DNA of 64,000 nucleotides. It comes from Alkalihalobacillus sp. YIM B00296 (GTDB lineage Bacteria > Bacillota > Bacilli > Bacillales > Fictibacillaceae). A program made the position numbers and the translations under genes. This document shows positions 1-8,897 of the stretch, one piece after another. Every line of letters begins with the position of its first letter. Positions within the stretch are counted from its first letter, which is position 1. The notes under the pieces are model-generated. The model was given only the letters and a program-made list of their open reading frames with translations, was not told where the DNA came from and ran no database searches. Location of the stretch: assembly GCF_020179385.1 (NCBI RefSeq), contig NZ_JAIBLJ010000006.1, positions 82,433 through 146,432 of the forward strand, written 5' to 3'.

Positions 1-1062
1 TTTAAAAGCAGAGAGTTTGGCCGTAAATAATACAAAAGAAGAATCTAGTTGATTTGAAGAAAGGAGAGTTAATAACTCCTTAACATCGAGAGAGCATATT
101 ATTCACCTTTAATGTTTTTTATAATAATTACACGCTTAGAAGGTACATTTAATAGTTTGTATATTAGTTTAACAAGTAGTAATTAAATATCTAAATGACT
201 TATTCTATCATTGTTTAACTTTTTTATTAGGAGGACTTAATAAAACATGATTGAGAAATTTCAATAAATCGATTAAATAAGAGGAATTTGAAAAAATTAA
301 TGGCGGTTAATTTATTAACCTCATCCAAGCTGCCGGTTAGCCTTTTTTCAGCCTGGAGGCTAGCCCGTTTGAATCAATAAAAAGTCCACAAACATCCAAG
401 TTATGAAAAGAAGTACTTAGAATATGGACACTTACACTTTTTAATTGGCATTCAATATTTTTTGTCTATTATTTAAGGCTTATACTCATTTTATTATTTT
501 ATAATCATTCCGTTAGATAAAAGCAAGTTAGCCTCTGTTTTCCCGTAAACTAATTATTTGATTGTAGTAGTTGCCACATAATTTAGCTAAGATAATGAAT
601 GTATCCAAATATCCCAAACACTTTCTTAGAATAAAGCGTCTTTGAAGTATTATTTTTTGTAACTTTTAATAACGCTCCATTATTGTGCGTTGCATAGTAC
701 AACAAGAAGTTACATAGAAGCACCTATGTACACAGAAATGAAAGCGCTATTAATATATTAAACTGCCATAAAAGGAGGATGAAGTCTTGAATTAGAAATG
801 GTTATCTCCCGTGTTAATAACAGTAGTACTATTTTTATTAGAAATTTCGCTCATTTCGCAAAAAATTATATAGCCTTTGTCGTTGCAAATTCCCTCCAAA
901 AGAGGAGGAGGCTAAAAATAAGATTAAGCTAGTTTAAACAGGTCCCAAATTATCTGTCAAAAATTGGCATCTATGTGCAGGATGTGCAAGGTACAAAAAA
1001 ACATGCTGACTTTGATTACTTTATTTATAAAGGCAACGAAATATGTGAAAGGGTGAACAAAG
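1..1062. other. Decayed AT-rich intergenic region, no intact gene
   Basis: No convincing intact gene is seen in this first kilobase. Sixteen open codons ending at a TGA at 50-52 could be the tail of a gene lying outside the window, but nothing identifies it. A strong Shine-Dalgarno-like AAAGGAGG at 771-778 is followed by TTG AAT TAG, so a start is immediately stopped. The next 100 bases read in places like a hydrophobic signal peptide interrupted by stops, as expected of a decayed secreted protein gene. A hairpin with arms GGTTAGCC and GGCTAGCC lies around 334-365. The region is best read as eroded accessory DNA upstream of the GH105 gene. Confidence 0.4.
739..752 (+). promoter_or_regulatory. 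cre-like operator upstream of GH105/GH28 genes
   Basis: TGAAAGCGCTATTA matches the Bacillus catabolite responsive element consensus TGWAARCGYTWNCW at all but one position. It lies about 310 bases ahead of the GH105 start. Other LacI-family regulators use similar palindromes with a central CG, so CcpA is the likely but not the only possible ligand. Confidence 0.45.
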
Positions 1063-2175
1063 ATGGAAACAAAAACGATAAATTTGTCGCAAAAAATGAT
1101 TGACTCAGTTATGTTCATAAGGCCGCTTTTGTCTAAAGGCGTGCAAAATGATAAATGGTCTTATGATTATGGTGTTGTTTTAAAAGGAGCAGAGCTTATT
1201 TGGAAAAAAACAGGTGAGCAAAAATATTTTGATTATATGAAAAAAAATATGGATGCATTTGTAAATGATAATGGAAATATAAGGGAATATGATATCAATC
1301 ACTTTAATATTGATCATATTAACAATGGGAAGGTCCTGCTAACTTTGTATAAAGAAACAGGAGAAATCAAATATAAAAAAGCAATCGATCTCTTAAGAAG
1401 GCAATTACAGTTACATCCGCGTACATCAGAAGGAGTTTTTTGGCATAAAAAAGTCTATCCAAATCAAATCTGGCTTGATGGATTATATATGGGTTCTCCC
1501 TTTTATGCTGAGTATGTAAAGGAGTTTGGACAAGAAAAGGAATTTGATGATATTACAAAGCAATTTTTGTTATGTGCAAAGAACACAAGAGATCATAAAA
1601 CAGGGCTTCTTTATCACGCATTTGATGAGAAAAAAGTACAGCCATGGTGTAATCCTGAAACAGGTCACTCAAAGAATTTCTGGGGAAGATCAATGGGATG
1701 GTTTGTTATGGGATTAGTGGATACTCTATCATTCCTTCCAGACACACATAAAGACCGTGATACATTACTAGTATTGCTAGTAGAAGTATTACAGGCCTTA
1801 AAAAATGTTCAAGATGAAGAATCTAAAGTATGGTATCAAGTGCTCAATAAGGGCGACCTTAAAGGGAATTATCTTGAAGCTTCAGCCTCCTGCATGATTT
1901 TATATGCCATTGCAAAGGGTGTTAGGTTAGGTTACCTAAACAAAGAATGGGCTATAGTTGCCAATCAAGTATATAAAGGCATCATTGACGAATTTATTAC
2001 GGTTACAACTGAAGGATTAATAAACCTAAACAAAAATTGCCAAGTAGCTGGATTAGGAGGTCCTGATAAGCGGGATGGTACATTTGAATATTATATTAGC
2101 GAGCCGATCATAACGAATGATTTAAAAGGAGTCGGAGCATTTATTTTAGCAGCAGCTGAAATGGAAAATGACTAA
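1063..2175 (+). CDS. Unsaturated rhamnogalacturonyl/uronyl hydrolase, GH105 (YteR/YesR-like)
   Basis: This 370-residue protein is a glycoside hydrolase family 105 enzyme that removes the 4,5-unsaturated uronic acid left at the non-reducing end by pectin lyases. It shows the family's alpha/alpha-barrel signature: FWHKK, then [14 protein letters not shown] with the likely catalytic Asp at residue 139, and later WGRSMGWFV. Length agrees with B. subtilis YteR. There is no signal peptide, so it acts in the cytoplasm on imported oligomers. The ATG follows GAAAGGGTGA. Its stop overlaps the region just ahead of the GH28 gene, implying one transcript. A frameshifted paralogue lies at 20358-21443. Whether it prefers rhamnogalacturonan or homogalacturonan products cannot be told from sequence. 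Confidence 0.92.
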   Translation: METKTINLSQKMIDSVMFIRPLLSKGVQNDKWSYDYGVVLKGAELIWKKTGEQKYFDYMKKNMDAFVNDNGNIREYDINHFNIDHINNGKVLLTLYKETGEIKYKKAIDLLRRQLQLHPRTSEGVFWHKKVYPNQIWLDGLYMGSPFYAEYVKEFGQEKEFDDITKQFLLCAKNTRDHKTGLLYHAFDEKKVQPWCNPETGHSKNFWGRSMGWFVMGLVDTLSFLPDTHKDRDTLLVLLVEVLQALKNVQDEESKVWYQVLNKGDLKGNYLEASASCMILYAIAKGVRLGYLNKEWAIVANQVYKGIIDEFITVTTEGLINLNKNCQVAGLGGPDKRDGTFEYYISEPIITNDLKGVGAFILAAAEMEND

Positions 2176-2194
2176 TAAAAAGGTGGGAAAGCAT

Positions 2195-3556
2195 ATGGTA
2201 TCAACAATAACATCCAAACTTCATGACATTACACAATATGGGGCAATTGGCGATGGGAAAACAATTAATACAAAAGCCATTGCTCAGGCAATTAAAGCCT
2301 GTGTACAAGCTGGTGGAGGGACGGTTTATGTCCCGACAGGCCGTTATCTTACTGGTGCGGTTATTTTAAAAAGTAATGTGAATTTATTTTTAGAGGCAGG
2401 ATCCACTCTATTATTTAGTACGGATATTAATGAATACCCTATCGTGCATTCTCGCTGGGAAGGTGTTAAGAAAGATGTATATGCATCATGCATATATGCA
2501 GAAAATAGCGAAAACATTTCTGTAACAGGACATGGAACACTGGATGGGAATGGGGAATTTTGGTGGGACCTTTTTCGGAAGAAGGAAAATAAATATCCGC
2601 GGCCAAAACTAGTAAGCTTTGATTCTTGTAAGCATGTTTTATTATCAGGAGTGAAAATGGTTCATTCACCAAGCTGGACAATAAATCCCATTTGTTGTGA
2701 GGATGTAACAATTCATAATCTTTCAATTATGAATCCAAGTGACTCTCCAAATACTGATGGAATTGATCCTGAATCATGCAGAAATGTGCGGATTTCAGAT
2801 TGCCATATCGATGTGGGAGATGATTGTATCGCCATTAAAGCAGGGACAGAGGATACTAAAGAGCGTATCCCTTGTGAGAATATTACGATTACAAACTGCA
2901 CGATGATCCATGGACATGGCGGTGTTGTTCTAGGAAGTGAGATGAGCGGCGATATTCGCAACGTAACAGTCAGTAACTGTGTATTCGAAGGAACGGATCG
3001 GGGTATTAGGTTAAAGTCGAGACGAGGACGAGGCGGTGTTGTTGAGGATATACGCGTTAGTAATATTGTCATGAAAGGTGTTATTTGCCCATTTATATTA
3101 AATCTTTATTATTACTGTGGACCACGTGGTAAAGAAAAATATGTTTGGGATAAAAATTCTTATCCTGTTACAGAGGATACACCTGCATTTAGACGAATTC
3201 ACTTCTCAAACATTACTGCTAGAGATGTTAGCGCATCAGCTGGTTTTCTCTATGGATTGGCTGAAATGTATGTTGAGGATGTTACATTTTATCAGGTCTC
3301 TATAGCAATGGCTGATGATGCAGAACCGGGAATACCAGCAATGATGTCAAGGCTTGAGCCTATGAAACAGCGGGGCTTCTATTGTGGGAATGTATCAGGG
3401 ATTCAATTTCATCATGTGACTGTTAGCAATCACGAAGGGCCAGCTTTTTACATTAATAATGGTCATGATATTGAATTTAGTGGGTGCAAATCAAAACAAG
3501 CTAAAACAAAGGACGAGATGATTGTTTTAAAGAATGTAACCGTTCCAAAATCTTAA
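2195..3556 (+). CDS. Polygalacturonase-type glycoside hydrolase, GH28
   Basis: A 453-residue right-handed beta-helix enzyme of GH28, hydrolysing alpha-1,4-galacturonosyl or related pectic linkages. The family's active-site motifs are all present: NTDGID (about residues 186-191), DDCIAIK with the paired Asp (209-210), GHGG (about 240-243) and RGIRLKS with the Arg and Lys (272-274). There is no signal peptide, so it is probably a cytoplasmic exo-acting enzyme on imported oligomers. I chose the ATG at 2195 because AAAGGTGGG sits correctly before it; an in-frame ATG at 2168 inside the GH105 gene has no clear ribosome binding site. It is co-directional and probably cotranscribed with the GH105 gene. 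Specificity (galacturonan versus rhamnogalacturonan) is open. Confidence 0.9.
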   Translation: MVSTITSKLHDITQYGAIGDGKTINTKAIAQAIKACVQAGGGTVYVPTGRYLTGAVILKSNVNLFLEAGSTLLFSTDINEYPIVHSRWEGVKKDVYASCIYAENSENISVTGHGTLDGNGEFWWDLFRKKENKYPRPKLVSFDSCKHVLLSGVKMVHSPSWTINPICCEDVTIHNLSIMNPSDSPNTDGIDPESCRNVRISDCHIDVGDDCIAIKAGTEDTKERIPCENITITNCTMIHGHGGVVLGSEMSGDIRNVTVSNCVFEGTDRGIRLKSRRGRGGVVEDIRVSNIVMKGVICPFILNLYYYCGPRGKEKYVWDKNSYPVTEDTPAFRRIHFSNITARDVSASAGFLYGLAEMYVEDVTFYQVSIAMADDAEPGIPAMMSRLEPMKQRGFYCGNVSGIQFHHVTVSNHEGPAFYINNGHDIEFSGCKSKQAKTKDEMIVLKNVTVPKS

Positions 3557-3767
3557 GCCTACTTGTAAAAGGTATGTGAATTATGAAAAGAACAAAAGGA
3601 CACAAAGCCATCTTAATTACTTTATAGGGGGCAGGATATTTAGTACAAAAAGTAAGTGTTTCTCTTCTTGAGCAGTCTTTTTACATTGTTTTAATGGATA
3701 TCATCCATCAATGGTAACGCATACGTGGTAAAGAAAACACCATCTAGTCTTTATTAAGAATGTTATC

Positions 3768-4037
3768 CATAAAACTATGGTTAAGAATAATCAGATGTAT
3801 GAACGAATTGTCATTAATTTTAAAGATAATTTTTTGAATACTAGTGAAAACTACATTATGAAGCAACTTTTTGAAGATGGCCCACATATTCTCCAAATTC
3901 CCAAATAGCGAAAAGGGTAGGTTACTCTAATAATGTTCACTTTTGGTGCGTATTTAAAAAGATAACAGGTGTATCTCCTAATCAATATAGGGTTCATAAA
4001 CAGGATGACAAAAGTAGTAATCTATCTTTTAGCTAAA
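3768..4037 (+). pseudogene. Internally deleted AraC-family regulator remnant
   Basis: Two pieces of an AraC-type regulator are readable. From about 3768 a frame reads YERIVINFKDNFLN and PHILQIP, typical of the cupin-like sugar-sensing half, and ends in a stop near 3906. In a different frame, just downstream, it continues AKRVGYSNNVHFWCVFKKIT then GVSPNQYR, the second helix-turn-helix and C-terminal signature of the family, ending with TAA at 4035-4037. The middle of the protein, about 150 residues including the first HTH, is missing. It sits between the GH28 gene and a giant pectinase, so it once probably regulated pectin genes. It cannot encode a working regulator. Confidence 0.75.
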
Positions 4038-4050
4038 TTGGTACAAAAAT

Positions 4051-4064
4051 GTAAGCGTTAACAT
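4051..4064 (+). promoter_or_regulatory. cre site upstream of PL10-CE8 pectinase
   Basis: TGTAAGCGTTAACA is a full match to the cre consensus TGWAARCGYTWNCW. A TATAAT that could serve as the -10 lies at 4099-4104, without a good -35, so the site would be just upstream of or at the -35 region of the 4169 gene. Catabolite control by CcpA is the likely function. Confidence 0.6.
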
Positions 4065-4168
4065 GTGATGGATACAAAATGTGTAATAGGAAGGTTGCTA
4101 TAATTGTAATGTAAGGGTTTTGGTAATCTAGTAAAAGGTATTCGATTAAAAATAGGAAAGGTGAAAAC

Positions 4169-7100
4169 ATGAAAAAGCAAAGGAAAAAAATACGTTTGGT
4201 CACAAGTGTATTTATAGCATGTTCGTTTTTCTTGTCGTCTGCGGTGCCTTCAACACTAGTGCTTGCTACAGAAGAAAATGCACCGGTACAAGGACAAATT
4301 TATGAGGCAGAAGATGCAAGTGGCAAAGGGTATATTGTTGATAATAAACATCTGGGATTTACTGGTGATGGATTTGTTGACTATAATCCGAACGAACCTG
4401 GAGGGTATATTGAATGGACCGTGAATGTAGAAGAAGCTGCTAAGTATGTGTTGGCAATCCGCTATGCACACGGAAAGCCAGATAATCGCCATGCGGAGCT
4501 TAGTGTAGATGGAGAGGTTATTGAGGATAAACTAGATTTCCCTCAAACCGGTGATTTTGATGATTATATATACGTTACTAGTCAAGCGGAACTTGCTGTA
4601 GGTGAGCATAAGGTAAGGCTAACGGCAACAGCTCCTAATGGTGGTGCGAACATTGATCACCTATATGTATACCGATTAGTGGATATTACAAATGAAGCGG
4701 AAGATGCTGTTAGTGAAGGTGTGATCCTTGACAATAAACATAGTGGATTTACTGGTTCTGGTTTTGCAGACTTTAATCCTAATGTACCCGGGGGATATTT
4801 GGAATGGAAGATGAATATTCCTGAAGCTGGCGAATATAACTTTGACTTCCGTTATGCGCATGCAGGTGGTAGTGAAAGACCAGCGCAAGTTACGGTCAAC
4901 GGTACGGAAATAGAGGAGTTACGTTTTCCGCCAACAGGAGATTGGGCTAGCTGGAGCAATCAATCCTTGCGTGCGAACCTACAAGCAGGGGAGAATATTA
5001 TTCGTCTAACAGCGACAGGTGCAGAGGGTGGCGGTAATATTGACCATTTGCGGGTTCACAATCTTTTAAATACAGATAATGAACTAGCACCTGTGGAAAC
5101 TGAGATAGTCGATTTATCGGAGCTTGTTGATGGTTTGACAATGAAAAAGTTAAAACAGTTAGGTGTTCTTGCTAATGTAAAGGAAAAGCAAGACAAACCT
5201 GTAACGTTAATAGATTTTTTAGCGTTAATCAACAATGCCTTCGGCTTTGATAACAATGAAGTTTTTAAAAACCTGGAGTCTAAACAGAAGTATGGTAATG
5301 TTCCTGCTGAGGCGTGGGGGAACTATGTTGCGGAAGTAGCGGTGGACAATAACTACGTTCCAGATTTTCTCTGGCAGGAATTGAAACCAAATCAAGCTCT
5401 AGAGAAAGAACATGTTGCCTTAATTGTCGGTGACTTACTAGATATGATTACCGATGATAAAGAGGATTCAAACATGCTAGGTAAACTTGCTAAACAAGGG
5501 ATTATGAACCCTAACAGTAATAAAAACTTTGGCATTAAAGATGATATGACTTGGCTTGAGGCAAGGGAACTTGTAAAAAGATTGGTTGATGCTAGCGATA
5601 AGGAAACAAACTTGGTTAATATTGCTCGAGTTGACGCATTAAGAAATAACTTAATTGCTGTGACCTTTAATGGGACATTTGAGGAATTTAATTTTAAGGA
5701 CCTTGTGATTTCTGCTCCAAGGGGTAGCTGGGACAGCCTATCTCCATTATTAGATAGAAACTTACGTATAGCTAAGGCTGCAAAAGGTACGGACATGTTT
5801 GGTAATACGGTAGTTATTTTAAAGAGCCTCGATGAATTAACTGGTGATTCTTTCATACTTGAAGAAGAGCCTAAAGAATTTGAAGGTGATGTAGATGCAT
5901 TAATCATACAAGCAGATAACATGTTGACATGGCAAATGGAACATGGAGGCTGGTCGAAAGGAATTGACTACAGTAAAGCTTGGGATGGAAAAGAGCATAG
6001 ATCCTCATGGGTTAATAATGATGGTGTTGAGCTTGGTACGATTGATAACGATGCAACTGTTAAAGAAATTCGTTATTTATCAGAAATCTATTCCGTAACG
6101 AAAGATGAACGATATAAAGAAAGTATTGAAGCCGGAATAGACTTCTTAATGAATCTACAATACGATTCAGGTGGATTTGCACAAGTTTATCCTAAACGTG
6201 GAAATTATTCGGATATGGTTACCTTCAATGATAATGCAATGATACGTGTATTGGATATGTTTGATGATATTTTAAATAAAGAATATCCATTTAATTCTGG
6301 TGTAATTGATGAAAAATATTATGATATTATCCAAAAGTCTATGGACAAGGCAGTTGAGTATGTTTTAAAAGCGCAAATTGAAGTAAATGGAAAGCTTACT
6401 GCATGGTGTGCACAGCATGATCCATTCAACTATGAACCAGTTTTAGCACGTTCTTATGAACACCCATCCATATCTGGTAAAGAATCTGTCGGTATTGTTC
6501 AGTTCTTAATGTCAAGACCAAATCAAACCGAAGAAATTAAACACGCTGTACAATCTGCATTACAGTGGTTTGATGAAAGTAAACTAGAGGGAATCCGTTA
6601 TGTTAGTGGTGGAACTGAAAATGGGGAGTATTTCGTTGAAGATCCAAATGCGGTTACTTGGTATAGATTTTATGATATTGAAACGAATGAACCAATTTTT
6701 TCGGGCCGAGATGGTGTGATTAAACATGAAATTAAGGAGATTGAAGAAGAAAGAAGAAATGGGTATTCATGGGGAGGATCCTATGCTGCACAGTTACTTA
6801 AAACAGCAAAAACAACCGGGTTCTTTGAAGGAAAGGTTTATGCCCGAGTACTAAATAATAAATCTCTAGATGTCATGAGCAGAACATTAGTAGAAGGCCA
6901 AGTTGAAAAGCTAGAAGATTACTCTCCAGAACTCAAAAAAATACCTAGCAAGCTTGTAGTTGCACAAGATGGAAGTGGGGACTATAACAATGTGCAAGCG
7001 GCCATTGATGCTGTTCCAGACAAAAATAGTCATGAAGTAGAGATAAACATTAAGATCGGTGTGTATAAAGAGGTAATCGATATTCCTGCCGATAAAGCAC

Positions 7101-7855
7101 ATATATCGTTAATTGGAGAAAGTGCTGAGGAGACGATTATTTCGTTTGATAATTACGCTGGTAAAGATAATGGTCTCGGTGGGACCATGGGATTTGGAAG
7201 TGCTACAGCCACTTTGAGAGCAAATGATTTCAAAGCTGAGAATCTGACCTTTGAAAACTCCTTTGATGAAGCAGCGGTCGATGTTGAGGGCGAACAGGCA
7301 CTTGCAGTTTATACTCGTGGGGAACGCGTAATTTTCAATAACGTTCGTTTCCTTGGTAATCAGGATACGCTTCTTGCTTATTCGGGAACACAATACTACT
7401 ACAATTGCTATATCGAAGGCGATGTAGATTTTATCTATGGTGGTGCACGTGCCGTATTTGAAAATTGTACGATTCATTCCTTAAGCCGTGGTTCAGATAC
7501 CAATAATGGTTATATTACAGCAGCGAATACTCATATTACTCAGCCATATGGCTTCTTAATCGTAAATAGTACATTAACCAGCGATGCCCCGGCAGGTACA
7601 GTATATCTTGGCCGTCCTTGGCGAGAAAATGGTAGTGTCGTATTTAAAAACAGTTACCTTGGTGAACATATCAAGGCTGAGGGTTGGACAGAAATGGGAG
7701 GTCGTCAACCAGAGGACGCTAGATTATTTGAATACAAAAATGAAGGTCCAGGTGCTGTTGTGAATGAGGACCGCCGTCAACTTAGCGATGAAGAAGGAGC
7801 TAAATACACAGTTGATAATGTACTAGATGGTTGGAAACCAGATTTGAATAAGTAG
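4169..7855 (+). CDS. Secreted multidomain pectate lyase (PL10) - pectin methylesterase (CE8)
   Basis: A 1228-residue exoenzyme. Order: signal peptide (about 1-34); two CBM35-like modules (about 43-170 and 173-298) sharing YEAEDA/NEAEDA, DNKH and GGNIDHL-type motifs; an SLH-like region (about 315-475) that may hold it at the cell surface; a short beta-rich module (about 480-560); a PL10 pectate lyase (about 575-895) with WQMEHGGW, GELGT-like VELGTIDNDAT, YDSGGFAQVYP and EHPSISGKES; and a C-terminal CE8 methylesterase (about 928-1215) with Gln1043, Asp1066 in QDTL, Asp1088 in DVDFIYGG and Arg1149/Trp1151 in LGRPWR. CE8 removes methyl groups, PL10 cleaves the resulting pectate by beta-elimination. 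ATG follows GGAAAGGTG. A paralogue at 8898 has the two catalytic domains in reverse order. Confidence 0.92.
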   Translation: MKKQRKKIRLVTSVFIACSFFLSSAVPSTLVLATEENAPVQGQIYEAEDASGKGYIVDNKHLGFTGDGFVDYNPNEPGGYIEWTVNVEEAAKYVLAIRYAHGKPDNRHAELSVDGEVIEDKLDFPQTGDFDDYIYVTSQAELAVGEHKVRLTATAPNGGANIDHLYVYRLVDITNEAEDAVSEGVILDNKHSGFTGSGFADFNPNVPGGYLEWKMNIPEAGEYNFDFRYAHAGGSERPAQVTVNGTEIEELRFPPTGDWASWSNQSLRANLQAGENIIRLTATGAEGGGNIDHLRVHNLLNTDNELAPVETEIVDLSELVDGLTMKKLKQLGVLANVKEKQDKPVTLIDFLALINNAFGFDNNEVFKNLESKQKYGNVPAEAWGNYVAEVAVDNNYVPDFLWQELKPNQALEKEHVALIVGDLLDMITDDKEDSNMLGKLAKQGIMNPNSNKNFGIKDDMTWLEARELVKRLVDASDKETNLVNIARVDALRNNLIAVTFNGTFEEFNFKDLVISAPRGSWDSLSPLLDRNLRIAKAAKGTDMFGNTVVILKSLDELTGDSFILEEEPKEFEGDVDALIIQADNMLTWQMEHGGWSKGIDYSKAWDGKEHRSSWVNNDGVELGTIDNDATVKEIRYLSEIYSVTKDERYKESIEAGIDFLMNLQYDSGGFAQVYPKRGNYSDMVTFNDNAMIRVLDMFDDILNKEYPFNSGVIDEKYYDIIQKSMDKAVEYVLKAQIEVNGKLTAWCAQHDPFNYEPVLARSYEHPSISGKESVGIVQFLMSRPNQTEEIKHAVQSALQWFDESKLEGIRYVSGGTENGEYFVEDPNAVTWYRFYDIETNEPIFSGRDGVIKHEIKEIEEERRNGYSWGGSYAAQLLKTAKTTGFFEGKVYARVLNNKSLDVMSRTLVEGQVEKLEDYSPELKKIPSKLVVAQDGSGDYNNVQAAIDAVPDKNSHEVEINIKIGVYKEVIDIPADKAHISLIGESAEETIISFDNYAGKDNGLGGTMGFGSATATLRANDFKAENLTFENSFDEAAVDVEGEQALAVYTRGERVIFNNVRFLGNQDTLLAYSGTQYYYNCYIEGDVDFIYGGARAVFENCTIHSLSRGSDTNNGYITAANTHITQPYGFLIVNSTLTSDAPAGTVYLGRPWRENGSVVFKNSYLGEHIKAEGWTEMGGRQPEDARLFEYKNEGPGAVVNEDRRQLSDEEGAKYTVDNVLDGWKPDLNK

Positions 7856-8897
7856 TACAAGGTTATTAAGCAGAGGAATGAAGTGTAGTAGCATCATTCC
7901 CACTATATATTTGATGAAAAGAAAGTGTTATCAAATAACATTAAAAAATTATTAAAGAAATTGAAAAACTAGTACAGCAGATCAAATTCATTCAATAGAA
8001 TTTTTACTAATTTAAAGCATAATAAAGCAAAACCAAAGCTTTCAGGTACGATTCTAAAGAATCTGAAAAAATACTCTTATGATGAAAAATAAATTATATA
8101 AGTTATTTTTTCTAAACAGATAAGAAGCTACTGATATTTACTAGGAGTTTCTTATCTCTTTTATTTCTTACTTAACTTGTGTTCATACTTAATGAAAGTA
8201 GAGCGGGGTAGAAGCAAGGAAGATTAATTCAATAGGGTTTATAAAACATTTCGATTTTTATTTTTGTGGGTATTTTCTACATATAAAATGTGGATTATCG
8301 ACATTAAAACAAATGATTAAAATTTTAATGAAGCTGAAACTATGAATTATACCTATAGATTAGTTCTTATAGAATGGGATTATAGATATAATCTAAATCC
8401 CAAGTTATGCTCAGTTACTTTCTTTTTCAATCAAAATGTAGGTCTTTTTTCTTGTATCTAAGGAACTGATTATATATTTTAAAAAGCCTTCTGTTTATAA
8501 TTTCAATTATAAGAAAATTTGGCATTGCAAAGGAAACGATTGATAATGGTTAAAAATGTATTAAAAATTGCAAAATTGTTTTATTAACTAATACACAAGT
8601 TTTTAAATTATATCAAAATGAAAGGGTTTCCATAAAGGGGCAGACAAATCTATTTTTTGCGGAATAGAAGAATGGTCTTATAAATTCCAAGTAGAAGATT
8701 TATAGTCTCTTTACTGGTTGAGACTTATTTGTTTTATTTATCACTTTTATAAGTTTAAGAAGTTTACTTTCCTTTAAGGAGGTGATTTTAGGTAAAGAGT
8801 ATGATGAATGATTCTGTATAAGAAGTAACGCTTTACATCTAGAGTTACATATATGTTTGTAGAAATTTTATTGATGAATACTACGAGGAGGAAATGA
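7856..8897. other. 1-kb intergenic region between giant pectinase genes
   Basis: No gene is supported. It is very AT-rich. It contains one good hairpin terminator (8119-8165, listed separately). A perfect Shine-Dalgarno AAGGAGGTGAT at about 8777 is followed only by a few codons, so it looks like the relic of a lost gene or a short leader. A GTAACGCTTTAC near-palindrome at about 8825 is a weak operator candidate ahead of the 8898 gene. Confidence 0.5.
8119..8165 (+). terminator. Hairpin terminator
   Basis: GATAAGAAGCT at 8119-8129 pairs with AGTTTCTTATC at 8146-8156 (one G-U pair), followed by a T-rich run. It is about 265 bases after the 4169 gene stop, so it probably ends a long 3' untranslated region. 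Confidence 0.55.

Noticed and set aside
2466-3305. Open frames on the minus strand and in another plus frame within the GH28 gene
   Set aside because: They lie wholly inside a gene with clear family motifs, lack ribosome binding sites and have no recognisable domain.
8528-8634. GGAAACGATTGATA and TGAAAGGGTTTCCA as cre sites
   Set aside because: Both miss the central CG context or several consensus positions; too weak in AT-rich DNA.
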